Assembly (NCBI GenBank): GCA_030524635.1
Contig: JAUNGG010000002.1
Span: 1-64,000, forward strand
Reading direction: 5' to 3'
DNA from: Lachnospiraceae bacterium
Lineage (GTDB): Bacteria; Bacillota; Clostridia; Lachnospirales; Lachnospiraceae
DNA: 64,000 nt
The translations under genes were made by a program, and so were the position numbers. The notes beneath the pieces are model-generated. The model worked only from the letters and a program-made list of their open reading frames with translations. It was not told where the DNA came from and did not search any database. Positions 34,312 to 43,504 of the stretch are shown piece after piece; position 1 is the stretch's first letter; every line of letters begins with the position of its first letter.

Positions 34312-37300
34312 CTACATCCTTTCCTTTTCCTCAGCATCCTTTCGTTTCTTCCGGAACCAGGCTGCCAGATAGAGAATCAGCGGGATCAGCACCGCCAATG
34401 ATATGGTGCAGGCTGCCAATGTACGGATCATTCTCCACCTGTTTTTCTCTTCTTCCGGTTCTGGAACCGACTGATCCGGGGGCGCTGCCGACTCTGTTTC
34501 TAATTCCTGGAACTCCGGATCGTTATTCGTATCTTCCTGTGCCTTAGTTTCTTCTTCCAGCTCTGGAATCAGACGATAAAGAGCCTCCCATTCCGGCACT
34601 GCCGTTTCTGGATACCGGACCATGCCGGAATATTCTACCTGATAGTCCCCAACCAGCTTTCTTCCTGCAGCAAGTGCATTCCGGCAGGGGATCCCCTGCT
34701 CCATATAGCTATCCCCGTCCCAATGGATCTTTAGAATCTCATACTTTTCCTGACTGCATCCGATCTGCTCCAGCAGCCGGTCAGGATGCTCCAGAAAATA
34801 CTGCAGCTCCGTACCTCCCGGTACAGTGAAATCCTGAAACAGATACTGGTCGGCGCCATAGTCATAAAAGGTCAGCGGAACAAAAAAGTCATCGGACCAA
34901 TACCGGGCCGTCATCTGTACATCTGTCTGCCTCAATTGACCCGTTCCTGTCCTTCCCGTTTCTTCCTCCTCTGCCTCAAAGGAAATCTGCTGCGGTATCT
35001 GGGAAATTTCCTCCAGATTCGTGTAAAATCGAGTGGTGGAAACCGCTTCCTCCAGCTCCGGCAAAATGTGCTCGGTCTGCCGGTAATAATCTAATTCATA
35101 TTTCCGGCCATTCTCATCGACATAGACTTCTTCTGGAGTGTTGGATTCCTCCTCCGGATGATTCGGCATCGCTTCCAAATCCTGAGGTTTCATTGGAATG
35201 ATGCGGAGAATTTCCTGCTGCACCTTGGTCTCTTCTTCCGGCACGATCGCCTCTTCCTCCCGGCCTCCTTCCTGTACCTTCGTCTCCTCTGTCTCTTCTG
35301 CCCGCACCTCTGCCTGTACCTCTGCCCGCACCTCCAGATTTCCTGCGGCTGTCAGTGTCAACGAAAGGATTCCCAGAAGAAACAGATGAGAATGCTTCCA
35401 AATAAGCCCTGCCGCCGCACCTCCGGCAAACAGCATCATCACGAGGAGCATTCCGGCTCCCGGTCCACATTCACCTGTTTTGGGAAGCGATCCATCCCCA
35501 GTTGAACCGGGGCGATTCCTGCCGCCCTTGCTTCCGGCATCTGAGGATTTTACTATTTTTCCGCCGTCAATAACAGGAGCTGCCGCATATCTGGCCTGGA
35601 TCCATCCAACTCTGCTAACTGGCTCCTCCAGAACCACTTCTGGAGGAGATGTTTCTGGCAGGGTTTCCGGCGGAGGATTCCGGTCCTTTCCGCCGCCTCC
35701 TTCTGGCTCATCTGGCGAAGGTGGATCAGGTGGTGTCTCTTCCGGTGTGGGATCCTCCGGTGGGGTTTCCCGCTTATGATTTTTAACTTCAAACAGATAA
35801 AGCGTACTGCCTTCCAGATCCACGTCTTCCACCCTTATGGGTTCCACAAAACTGGTCAGCCACACAATATTCGTCTGTCTGGTCCATTTCCTGATTTTTC
35901 TAGCTGTATTGCTGGAGCTGGCTGTTTTCCCTGCTGCATCGCTGGAGCTGGCTGCTTTTCCTGCTGTATTCCTGGCGCTGGCAGTTTTCCTCGGTGCATC
36001 GCTGGAACTGGCACTGGCCCTTACCCGGCTAATTGATCTCCCTGACTGCTGCGGCAGACTGGCTCCATGAATGATTTCTCCTCCTGCCTGGACAGAGGTG
36101 CCAAAGACGGTTTCAATCCTTGTATCCTTCAGGCTTTCCCCATGAGGAAGATACCCCTCCAGCCCTTCTGTTTCCTTAAAGGTATAGCCATATGTCAAAT
36201 GAATAAACTGCTCATATGCCAAATCCCGGTCTGCTTCTGCCATCTGACTGCCGGTTCCGTCCACCGTATGATAATCGCATCGCTGGCTGCAATCCTCCAC
36301 GGATGCTTCCCAGGCCTCCCAGGCTTCTTCCTCCATCTGCTGCCGCTTCTTTTCCGAATAGCCCTCATACTCCACTACCGGATCCGGGTGCCCGCCGCAG
36401 TAAGATTTTTCATAATGATATTCCTTCCGGTCCCAATGGCTTACTCTGCCCGCCTCGTTGGTAACCATCTCCGGACACATAGCCTTCCAGCCATCCCAGG
36501 TCTGGAACTGCGTCCGGTCCAGCACAGTCCCTTCCAGCTGACTGTCATCAAAATATTCCAGTGCCTGGAACTTCACACCTGCCAGAGGCTCCTTCGTATC
36601 TCCATCTGTCTTTTCCAGCTGCACGCCATAGATCGCAGAGAAATCCTCCTGGTGCCGGTAATAGGATACCTGCGGCAGATACCAGCTTCCGGTGCCTTCC
36701 GGCGGTTCCGGCACGAAAAGCTTAAAATAGCAACTCCATGGAGTCGTAATCTCCACGCCGGAAGCCATATGCTGAAATATGGGCCTCTCCGGTATCACAA
36801 GGCGGATCAGCCCAATGGGCATGGCCTCCCCCAGGATAGAATCCTCCGGCGCTGTGCCGGTCACAGAAATACTTCCACTTTCCGGCTGCCGGCAGGTAAA
36901 GGTGATCTGATCTTCCTCCCAGGCATAGTTCCAGCCCTCCGGAAGCTGAAATTCAAAGTCCTTAACCGCCTCCGCCCGATCCTCCAGCCTAAATGCCGCC
37001 TGGCAGCTTCCATCCTCCTGCCACTGGGCCTGCCAGACGGGCGCCTTATCCGGATATTTGGAAGCAAATGCCGGAACATACCTGCTGGTATCCTGATAAT
37101 AATCATCCATTGCCTGACAGATGACCTCCTCCATGATCCTTGACTGTTCCACCAGCTCCTTTGATGGCATTCCATTCCAGTCCCGGACATGTTCATACAG
37201 AATCTCCATCTCTGTCTGAAGCTTATCTGTTCCCGTCCAATACTTGGACAGGATGCCCCAGATGGCAGCCTGCCCTGCCAGATATTCACCAGCTGCAAGC

Positions 37301-37758
37301 TCCCCATTTTCCTCCTGCTTCTGCCGGCAGCACTGAAGCACAATGGACACCAGCTCATATTGAGATCTGGTAAAATGAGTCCCATCTTCAAATGCTTCTG
37401 AACGCTCAGAGGCCGATCCTCCCAGAAGCTGCGGCATATGCTGCTGCACACAAAACAACGGTGTCCCGTCCTTTTTCATCCAATAGTAGATCCCGCTTCC
37501 CACCTGCTCCTGAAAAAAATCAAATGTCACATCTGTCAGCATACTTTGCTTTACCAGAACATCGATGGTCAGTTCTGCTGCCTGGGCCTGACCGCTGCCC
37601 TGCATCCGGGAAATACATGGTGACAGCACAAGAAGCCCAATCAAGCATACCGCTGCCAGTCTCCTCAAACCACAGCCGGACATCTGCCTTGGCAATCCCG
37701 GCCTTTTATGGAAGCTTCCCTCAGATTTTCGTTTTCTGATTCTTATTTTCCGATTCAT
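34312..37758 (-). CDS. Giant surface protein: thioester domain, SpaA-like domain, internal LPKTG, second extracellular unit
   Basis: 1148 residues from ATG 37758 (MNRKIRIRKRKSEG), with AAAGGAGG just ahead. Order: long basic signal peptide to about 62; thioester-type domain (Cys103 in PLFCVQQHM, Gln163 in LAGQAAIWGIL) for covalent host attachment; SpaA/prealbumin-like region starting near 375 (GVQLEKTDGDTKEPLAGVKF); a repeat of ASSSDAxGKT units near 590-620; Pro/Glu-rich stalk; sorting motif LPKTGE at 758-763 with a membrane segment and Lys-His. Unusually the chain continues: a second signal-like hydrophobic stretch (LFLLGILSLTLTAAG), an acidic region, a beta-rich domain of about 230 residues, and a C-terminal membrane anchor with RKKRKDAEEK. 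Either a natural polyprotein or two fused genes. Confidence 0.8.
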   Translation of the reverse strand: MNRKIRIRKRKSEGSFHKRPGLPRQMSGCGLRRLAAVCLIGLLVLSPCISRMQGSGQAQAAELTIDVLVKQSMLTDVTFDFFQEQVGSGIYYWMKKDGTPLFCVQQHMPQLLGGSASERSEAFEDGTHFTRSQYELVSIVLQCCRQKQEENGELAAGEYLAGQAAIWGILSKYWTGTDKLQTEMEILYEHVRDWNGMPSKELVEQSRIMEEVICQAMDDYYQDTSRYVPAFASKYPDKAPVWQAQWQEDGSCQAAFRLEDRAEAVKDFEFQLPEGWNYAWEEDQITFTCRQPESGSISVTGTAPEDSILGEAMPIGLIRLVIPERPIFQHMASGVEITTPWSCYFKLFVPEPPEGTGSWYLPQVSYYRHQEDFSAIYGVQLEKTDGDTKEPLAGVKFQALEYFDDSQLEGTVLDRTQFQTWDGWKAMCPEMVTNEAGRVSHWDRKEYHYEKSYCGGHPDPVVEYEGYSEKKRQQMEEEAWEAWEASVEDCSQRCDYHTVDGTGSQMAEADRDLAYEQFIHLTYGYTFKETEGLEGYLPHGESLKDTRIETVFGTSVQAGGEIIHGASLPQQSGRSISRVRASASSSDAPRKTASARNTAGKAASSSDAAGKTASSSNTARKIRKWTRQTNIVWLTSFVEPIRVEDVDLEGSTLYLFEVKNHKRETPPEDPTPEETPPDPPSPDEPEGGGGKDRNPPPETLPETSPPEVVLEEPVSRVGWIQARYAAAPVIDGGKIVKSSDAGSKGGRNRPGSTGDGSLPKTGECGPGAGMLLVMMLFAGGAAAGLIWKHSHLFLLGILSLTLTAAGNLEVRAEVQAEVRAEETEETKVQEGGREEEAIVPEEETKVQQEILRIIPMKPQDLEAMPNHPEEESNTPEEVYVDENGRKYELDYYRQTEHILPELEEAVSTTRFYTNLEEISQIPQQISFEAEEEETGRTGTGQLRQTDVQMTARYWSDDFFVPLTFYDYGADQYLFQDFTVPGGTELQYFLEHPDRLLEQIGCSQEKYEILKIHWDGDSYMEQGIPCRNALAAGRKLVGDYQVEYSGMVRYPETAVPEWEALYRLIPELEEETKAQEDTNNDPEFQELETESAAPPDQSVPEPEEEKNRWRMIRTLAACTISLAVLIPLILYLAAWFRKKRKDAEEKERM

Positions 37759-37910
37759 AAATCCTCCTTTCCGCAATCTGCGGATAGGAGGAGCTTCCTG
37801 TCTATGCTGTTTTCAACGTACTGTGAAACCTGGAATCGGCCGATTCAGAACAAATCGGCGGCCGGATCACCGGCTGGCGATATAAGAATGATACCGCCAT
37901 ATGGATATTA
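37759..37910 (-). promoter_or_regulatory. Structured leader with Shine-Dalgarno-hiding hairpin
   Basis: About 150 bases between promoter and start. Minus-strand stems in order: GGCG/CGCC, GCCGG/CCGGC, GCCGATT/AATCGGC, then TCCTCC pairing with the GGAGGA of the ribosome binding site around an inner CCGCA/TGCGG stem. In this last fold the SD is closed. That is how translational riboswitches and RNA thermometers work; no known class was recognised. Confidence 0.55.
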
Positions 37911-37939
37911 TACCGGTTGTGCTGCTTTTTTTCAAGATC
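37911..37939 (-). promoter_or_regulatory. Promoter of the large surface-protein gene
   Basis: Minus strand: TTGAAA, 17-base spacer, TATAAT ending near 37911. Confidence 0.8.
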
Positions 37940-38019
37940 TATTTCCAATATTCTCCGTTTTTTTGCAAAATATGGATTTTCGCTCCGGTACCTTATCTGT
38001 CATAAATACAAATTGTTTG

Positions 38020-38841
38020 TTACGGATAAAACCGATAATATTTCTGTCCTGGCACCATGCCGCCGCGGAAGGACGCCAGCTCCCCCACGGTCACCAGCTG
38101 AAAGCCCCGTTCCACCAGCGCAGGGATCAGAACCTCTGCTGCATCTGCTGTGGCGGAATAAATATCATGCATCAGGATGATATCTCCGTCCTTCACCTGC
38201 TCTAAAACAGTCTGGATGGTGATCTGGGCATCCCTATGCTGCCAGTCCTTGGTATCAATCGACCACATAATGGCAGGCATTCCCATCTCTGCCAGTTCAT
38301 TCAGCGATGCTTCATCTGTCTTGCCGCCTGGAGGACGCATCACCATAGGCAGAATGCCGCAGGCATCCAGTACAGCCTGATTGGTTCCCCCCAGCTGTGT
38401 CTCCAGCTCCTGGATATTCAGATTTGTTATGTATTTGTGTCCAAAGGTATGGTTTCCTACCTGGCAGCCCTGGGCTACCATCTGATTTACGCTGTCTTCA
38501 TTGGCCGCCACATTGCTTCCTACCATAAAGAAGGTAGCTCTCCCTCCGGCCTCCTCAAGGCTTTTTAAGATCCGGTTTGTTACCGAGGCCTTGGGACCGT
38601 CATCAAAGGTAAGTGCTATCATCGGCTGCTCCGGGTCGATCTGGGGCCCTGGTGTTTCCTCTTCCTCTGCCGCCTCAGACCGAGGTACCCGGCTGATCAC
38701 CGCCGGCTCCTCCACATTACATAAAACCGCCGGCTTCAGCAGCAGCACAGCCGCTGCTGTGCCTGCTGCCAGCAGCTTAACTGCCGTTAAAATCTGTTTT
38801 CTCCGCCGGCGGTTTATCTTCTTTCGTCTTTTCTTCTTCAT
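38020..38841 (-). CDS. Membrane-anchored polysaccharide (peptidoglycan) deacetylase
   Basis: 273 residues. Very basic N-terminus (MKKKRRKKINRRRRKQ), one membrane segment at 19-41, then a NodB domain outside: ALTFDDGP with Asp80-Asp81, the zinc histidines in NHTFGHKY (131 and 135), RPPGG, WSIDTKDW and the late LMHDIYS. Zinc-dependent removal of N-acetyl groups from peptidoglycan or another glycan, a known way to resist lysozyme. It is a single gene between the large surface protein and the HD hydrolase. Confidence 0.92.
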   Translation of the reverse strand: MKKKRRKKINRRRRKQILTAVKLLAAGTAAAVLLLKPAVLCNVEEPAVISRVPRSEAAEEEETPGPQIDPEQPMIALTFDDGPKASVTNRILKSLEEAGGRATFFMVGSNVAANEDSVNQMVAQGCQVGNHTFGHKYITNLNIQELETQLGGTNQAVLDACGILPMVMRPPGGKTDEASLNELAEMGMPAIMWSIDTKDWQHRDAQITIQTVLEQVKDGDIILMHDIYSATADAAEVLIPALVERGFQLVTVGELASFRGGMVPGQKYYRFYP

Positions 38842-38926
38842 CAGTCAATACCAAGCCTCACTTTATTTTTCCATTACGATTATATATCGCGATCTCCTAG
38901 GTGCGGCCAGGTAATTTATGGAAGGC

Positions 38927-39472
38927 CTATGGCATCTCTCCATGGAAGACCATTCTGCAAAGCGTTACAAATTCCTGGTACTCCGGGTACTGAGCCAGTT
39001 CCAAAAGGCCGCTGGCCACGCCATCATAGTACCAGCCATGCAGTTCCTTCCGCTTTTCATTGAACCGCTGCCAAAAATTCTCCCCCTCCAGCAGATAATC
39101 CCTGGCCGAGCAGCGGATATTGCTCAGCTTATCCCCCAGCACCAACATCTTTTCCTCGATGGCTGCATGCTTTAAATGTTCAATGGTTGCAGACTTCCGC
39201 TCCATCCAGGACTTGGACTTATCCTCCGTTTCTGCAAGCACCAAGTCTGCCACCCGGTCGCCAAACTGCTCCCGCAGCTCCTGACCGGAAACCCCGGCGT
39301 CCTCCACCACATCATGAAGGACAGCAGCTGCGATCACTTCCTGATCCCTGGTCATGGAAGCCACGATAACAGCAGCTTCCAGCGGATGGGTGATATATGG
39401 AATCGTGGTTCCCTTCCGCACCGCTCCGCGATGTGCTTGTTCTGCAAATGCCACTGCCTTTTTCACAATCAT
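38927..39472 (-). CDS. HD-domain protein, possible small (p)ppGpp hydrolase
   Basis: 181 residues from ATG 39472 (MIVKKAVAFAEQAHRG), GGAGG ahead. The pattern matches the hydrolase half of RelA/SpoT and the small alarmone hydrolases (Mesh1 type): THPLEAA (His29), AVLHDVVEDAG (His53-Asp54, Glu57-Asp58) and LGDKLSNIR (Asp114, Asn118). No synthetase or TGS/ACT domain. It would degrade (p)ppGpp or a related nucleotide; other HD phosphohydrolase substrates are possible. Confidence 0.8.
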   Translation of the reverse strand: MIVKKAVAFAEQAHRGAVRKGTTIPYITHPLEAAVIVASMTRDQEVIAAAVLHDVVEDAGVSGQELREQFGDRVADLVLAETEDKSKSWMERKSATIEHLKHAAIEEKMLVLGDKLSNIRCSARDYLLEGENFWQRFNEKRKELHGWYYDGVASGLLELAQYPEYQEFVTLCRMVFHGEMP

Positions 39473-39591
39473 ATAAAAACCTCCGCCCGTGGGAAGCAGA
39501 GCTGCTTCCTCATTCACAGTAATTTTCTTATCAAAAATCTGATCTTCCCGCTACCATCATAACATACCCCGGCGAAATATAGAAGATAAAC

Positions 39592-39620
39592 TTGTAAGAT
39601 TCCTGGTTTTCTGATATGCT
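39592..39620 (+). promoter_or_regulatory. Promoter of the 39691 gene
   Basis: TTGTAA (39592-39597), 17-base spacer, TATGCT (39615-39620). Confidence 0.6.
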
Positions 39621-39690
39621 AAACGTACCATCAGGGTAACTGTTTTGATTCCCTTACAGCTGCCCAAAAGGGACAAAAAGGAGGTTTTTC

Positions 39691-40620
39691 ATGAAACCAA
39701 AACATGAACCGGAAGCTCATGCCGGACGCAGCAGCCGTCAGACACGCAGGCCGAAAAAACGAAGCGGCTGGATGGAGGTGCTGCTGTTTTACCTGCTTCC
39801 TTTTATCGTGGTAAACGGCATTTTATTTATACTGGTGGCATCCAAGCCCCATATCACAATCCAGGTGGCAGATACCAGAGATTATCGGACCACCACAGTC
39901 ACTGTAACCGTAACATCCCTTCTCCCCATTCAGGAATTTACTTCTTCCCAGGAAGATTCTCCCCTGGAAATGACAGAGGAGAAGAAAGGCCACTACACGG
40001 CCAAGATCACCCGGAATGGAGTGATTGAGATCTATGCCAAAGGCTTGAACGGCATGACGGACACCCAGTATGAACATGTAAACATCCTGGACGATGTAGC
40101 TCCGCTGGTTGGCGATCAGTATTCCATTCAGGACGGGATCCTGACACTGACGCTGGATGACAGCCAATCCGGGCTGGACTGGATGTCAGTATATGGTGTA
40201 ACCGCCTCTGGCCTTTCCATTGCGCCGGCCTCGGTGGATAAGCAGACCGGGACCTTCACCTTCGAGATGAACGAAGAAAGCCTGATCATCTATGCCTCCG
40301 ACCTGGCAGGAAATCCCATGCAGGCCACCTTCAGCACCCACATGGAACTGCTGAATCCAGACGGAACTCCCGCTGCCCCTGCAGTTTCCGGAGCGGAAGA
40401 AACTGCAGATACCGGCAGCCAGACCCTTTCTGATGAAACAGAGGGCTCCATAGAAGAAAGTTCTGAGGCCGTTCCGGAATCGGAAACCCCAAAGGCAGCA
40501 AATACACATGCAGACAGCACAAAAGCAGCAAATGCCAGCACCGCTGCTTCCTCACAAACACCAGAATCCTCCGGTAACGGCGGAGAGGTAAGCATCTATA
40601 TCAACACCACAACGCCATAA
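39691..40620 (+). CDS. Membrane-anchored extracellular protein with Ig-like region and Ser/Thr tail
   Basis: 309 residues, GGAGG ahead. Basic cytoplasmic start (GRSSRQTRRPKKRSG), membrane segment at 29-50 (VLLFYLLPFIVVNGILFILV), then about 170 residues of beta-strand pattern (TTTVTVTVTSLLP; NGVIEIYAKGLNGMTDT; ESLIIYASDLAGNPM) like bacterial Ig-type or cadherin-like modules, and an 85-residue low-complexity tail of Ala/Ser/Thr/Glu. No catalytic motif. Single-gene unit with promoter and terminator. Function unknown; a wall-spanning scaffold is plausible. Confidence 0.7.
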   Translation: MKPKHEPEAHAGRSSRQTRRPKKRSGWMEVLLFYLLPFIVVNGILFILVASKPHITIQVADTRDYRTTTVTVTVTSLLPIQEFTSSQEDSPLEMTEEKKGHYTAKITRNGVIEIYAKGLNGMTDTQYEHVNILDDVAPLVGDQYSIQDGILTLTLDDSQSGLDWMSVYGVTASGLSIAPASVDKQTGTFTFEMNEESLIIYASDLAGNPMQATFSTHMELLNPDGTPAAPAVSGAEETADTGSQTLSDETEGSIEESSEAVPESETPKAANTHADSTKAANASTAASSQTPESSGNGGEVSIYINTTTP

Positions 40621-40638
40621 CATACAGGAAAACAGGTT

Positions 40639-40684
40639 AAAAACAGCGGCATTCATCCGATAAGGATCTCATACCGCTGTTTTT
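40639..40684. terminator. Bidirectional terminator
   Basis: AAAAACAGCGG (40639-40649) pairs perfectly with CCGCTGTTTTT (40674-40684). The T-runs in both arms serve the plus-strand 39691 gene and the minus-strand lacI-type gene, whose ends face each other. Confidence 0.85.
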
Positions 40685-40689
40685 ACGTT

Positions 40690-41808
40690 TCACTCCTGCT
40701 CCTGCTTTCTGGTGGATTCTCCTACCACCAGTTCTGCCGGAAAAATAATCTGCTGGTGCTTGGCGCCTTTTTTTATCTCATCAAACAAAAGCTTGCTGGT
40801 TGCATATGCCATCTTCTCTACCGGCTGCCGGATGGTGGTAAGGGTCGGATTGTAATACCTGGTAATATCCAGACCATCAAATCCCGCCACCGACACATCC
40901 TCTGGAATCCGCTTTCCGGCCTCCATAAGAGCCCTGCAGGCCCCGATCGCCGTGCTGTCCGACACCGCATAGACAGCGGTGACGGGAAGCTTCGCCTCCA
41001 GCGCCCGCTTCATACAGACATATCCATTTTCCATACTGTAGGTTTCAATACTGTCATCCATGTAAATACAGTTTTCCTGCTTAAATGGGATCTTATGGTC
41101 TTCCAACGCCTTCCGATATCCAGCCAGGCGAAGGGCGCCAATGCTCTCATCGTCCTCGCAGGAAGCCAGAAGCAGGATTTCCTTGTGACCCAGGCTGCAA
41201 AGATAGTCCACCATCTTATAGCTTTCAGCAAAATCATCAACAGACACGGATGAAAACTGCAGCTCACAGTCACTTTTGTGAGCATCGGCAGATCCTTTGC
41301 CCTGAGCCGCCGAATCAAGCCTTTCATCCTTCTCGTCAGCAGCCCCCGGCACCCTGTCGAGAATCCCAACCGTACTCAGCACATAGGGTACTGTCAGCTG
41401 CTTCAGCTTCTCCTGACTGTGGGTGAAAAAACCGCCCAGGAACACAATGCCCTTCAGACGCTTCTCCTTGATCAGTTCCAGCGCGATATCCACCTCGTCC
41501 TCCTTTTCATCCACCCGATGAAGCACGAAGGAGTAGTGCCTTTTTTGTGTTTCCTCTTCCAGAATCTGAATCATCTGTGCAAAGAAAGGATTGGTGATAC
41601 CTTTGATCAGCACAGCGATGGTATTCGCCTCAGAACGCTTTAGATTCCTGGCACTGTTATTGGGAATATAATTATTCTCCTTGATCACCTGCATGATCCG
41701 GTCCTTCGTTTCCTGATTAATGTCCGGATGATTATTGATTGCCCTGGATACCGTACTGACACCGCATCCGCAGATTCTGGCTACGTCTTTAATGGTAATC
41801 GGTTCCAT
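40690..41808 (-). CDS. LacI-family regulator of maltodextrin genes
   Basis: 372 residues. Helix-turn-helix at 5-24 (IKDVARICGCGVSTVSRAIN), hinge NNSARNLKR, and a periplasmic-binding-protein-like effector domain. A charged insertion of about 30 residues (near 155-185) lengthens it relative to the usual 330-340. It follows malQ and the malE-F-G-type genes on the same strand, and LacI-type palindromes lie upstream of the binding-protein gene, so it likely senses maltose or maltodextrin. Confidence 0.9.
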   Translation of the reverse strand: MEPITIKDVARICGCGVSTVSRAINNHPDINQETKDRIMQVIKENNYIPNNSARNLKRSEANTIAVLIKGITNPFFAQMIQILEEETQKRHYSFVLHRVDEKEDEVDIALELIKEKRLKGIVFLGGFFTHSQEKLKQLTVPYVLSTVGILDRVPGAADEKDERLDSAAQGKGSADAHKSDCELQFSSVSVDDFAESYKMVDYLCSLGHKEILLLASCEDDESIGALRLAGYRKALEDHKIPFKQENCIYMDDSIETYSMENGYVCMKRALEAKLPVTAVYAVSDSTAIGACRALMEAGKRIPEDVSVAGFDGLDITRYYNPTLTTIRQPVEKMAYATSKLLFDEIKKGAKHQQIIFPAELVVGESTRKQEQE

Positions 41809-41854
41809 CCTCTCCCGCCCTTCTATGTCCGATCTCCTTTTCTGTTTAACACGC

Positions 41855-41884
41855 AGAAGCTTATCCGTTTCCGGACAAGCTTCT
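41855..41884 (-). terminator. Hairpin after malQ
   Basis: AGAAGCTT-N-TCCG pairs with CGGA-N-AAGCTTCT around a 4-base loop (13 pairs including one G-U on the minus strand). T-run weak, so partial termination or mRNA 3'-end protection between malQ and the regulator gene. Confidence 0.55.
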
Positions 41885-41927
41885 GATTTCAGCCAAGCTG
41901 CTATTTGTAATCCACTTCCCTAACGGG

Positions 41928-43424
41928 TTAAAATCTTCCGTACAGCCGTGCCATTCGTCTTGCTTTCTGGCAGATCTCGTCAGTAAGCTCGCCCTTCTGT
42001 AAGCGCCACTTCCAGTTATCTCCTAAAGTAGACGGCTCATTGATCCGCGCCTCGCTGCCGAAACCAATATAATCCTGAACCGGGATCACTGCAAGGTTTG
42101 CCACACTGGCCAGTGCCAGGCGGATAAAATCCCAGTGCACCCATGGTCCCTCGTGCCGGCCGTTCACATACTCCAGCGCCATCTGCCGATCCGGCTCCGG
42201 CATCTTGTCAAACCACCCGCGAATAGTATCATTGTCATGAGTTCCGGTGTAAACCACACAGTTTTTCGGATAATTATGAGGCAGATAATCACTGTCCTCC
42301 CGGGAATCAAACGCAAACTCCAGCACCTTCATCCCCGGGAAGCCGGTATCCGCCACCAGCTTCAGCACGCTTGGAGTCAAGAAGCCCAGATCCTCTGCAA
42401 TGATCGGCAGATCATGAGTTCCGAAATGCTCCTCCATCCGCTTAAAGATCTGGATTCCAGGTCCCTTCTCCCACTTACCGTGCTCTGCTGTCTTGTTGCC
42501 GTAAGGAATGGAATAATATTCGTCAAATCCGCGGAAATGGTCCACACGCACCACATCATACAGGCGGAAGCTGTATTCCATCCGCTTTAACCACCATGCA
42601 TAGCCGGTCTGCTGGTGATAATCCCAGCGATAAAGAGGATTGCCCCAAAGCTGCCCGGTGGCAGAAAATCCATCCGGCGGGCAGCCGGCCACTGCAACCG
42701 GCAGATTTTCCTCATCGAACTGGAACAGCTCCGGATGAGCCCAGGCATCTGCCCCATCAAAGGCAACATAGATGGGAATATCCCCGATAATCTTAACACC
42801 CCGCTCATTGGCATACTTCTTTAACCCATCCCACTGCTCCTGGAACTGATACTGCTGGAACTGGTAAAACATGATCTCCTGCTTCAGCTCTCTGCGGTAC
42901 TGCTCCATAGCCTGGGGACGGCGGAGCTTGATATCCTCCTCCCATTCCGTCCAGGGCTTGTTTTCAAAATGGTTCTTCACTGCCATATAAAAGCAGTAAT
43001 CATCGGTCTCCGGCAGCAGGCTGCTCTTAAAAATTTCCTCCGCCTTCTGCTCTCCCACCTGCTCCAGCCAGCGCTCAAAGGCCTTCCGAAGCAGCGGGAA
43101 ACGGTGCAGGTACATCTTATCATAGGAAATATACCGCTTGCTTCCGCCGAAATCAGCAGCCATGCACTCTTCCTCTGTCAGCAAGCCAGCTTCGATCAAA
43201 GCAGTCAGGTCGATAAAATATGGATTTCCGGCAAAAGCGGAAAATGACTGGTAGGGGGAATCTCCATACCCGGTAGGGCCTAACGGCAGAATCTGCCAGT
43301 ATTTCTGTCCTGCGCTCCGCAGGGTATCCACGAACTCATATGCCTCCTTTGAAAATGCTCCGATGCCATAGGGTGACGGCAGGCTGGAAATCGGCAGCAA
43401 CATTCCGCATTCTCTCATTGGCAA
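41928..43424 (-). CDS. malQ: 4-alpha-glucanotransferase
   Basis: 498 residues, GH77 amylomaltase. Rearranges alpha-1,4-glucans, letting the cell use maltose and short maltodextrins. Motifs: SSLPSPYGIGAFSKEAYEFV at the start, nucleophile region VVRVDHFRGFDEYYSIPYG, acid/base IIAEDLGFLTPSV and YTGTHDNDTIRGW. Length is typical of the short bacterial type. It lies just after the transporter genes. Confidence 0.96.
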   Translation of the reverse strand: MPMRECGMLLPISSLPSPYGIGAFSKEAYEFVDTLRSAGQKYWQILPLGPTGYGDSPYQSFSAFAGNPYFIDLTALIEAGLLTEEECMAADFGGSKRYISYDKMYLHRFPLLRKAFERWLEQVGEQKAEEIFKSSLLPETDDYCFYMAVKNHFENKPWTEWEEDIKLRRPQAMEQYRRELKQEIMFYQFQQYQFQEQWDGLKKYANERGVKIIGDIPIYVAFDGADAWAHPELFQFDEENLPVAVAGCPPDGFSATGQLWGNPLYRWDYHQQTGYAWWLKRMEYSFRLYDVVRVDHFRGFDEYYSIPYGNKTAEHGKWEKGPGIQIFKRMEEHFGTHDLPIIAEDLGFLTPSVLKLVADTGFPGMKVLEFAFDSREDSDYLPHNYPKNCVVYTGTHDNDTIRGWFDKMPEPDRQMALEYVNGRHEGPWVHWDFIRLALASVANLAVIPVQDYIGFGSEARINEPSTLGDNWKWRLQKGELTDEICQKARRMARLYGRF

Positions 43425-43504
43425 GTCCTCCTTCTAAACATTTCATTTTGGGATCTATCATCCCGTAAATCACGTCAAAAATTGACGCCGCTTTCCAAAT
43501 TATA

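Noticed and set aside
36067-37143. Long plus-strand frame (358 codons) antisense to the thioester surface protein
   Set aside because: Shadow of the high-GC third-position pattern of the real gene; no SD and no recognisable domain.
37759-37910. Known c-di-GMP-I or -II riboswitch before the surface protein
   Set aside because: Conserved core bases of those classes were not found; only the SD-hiding stem is supported.
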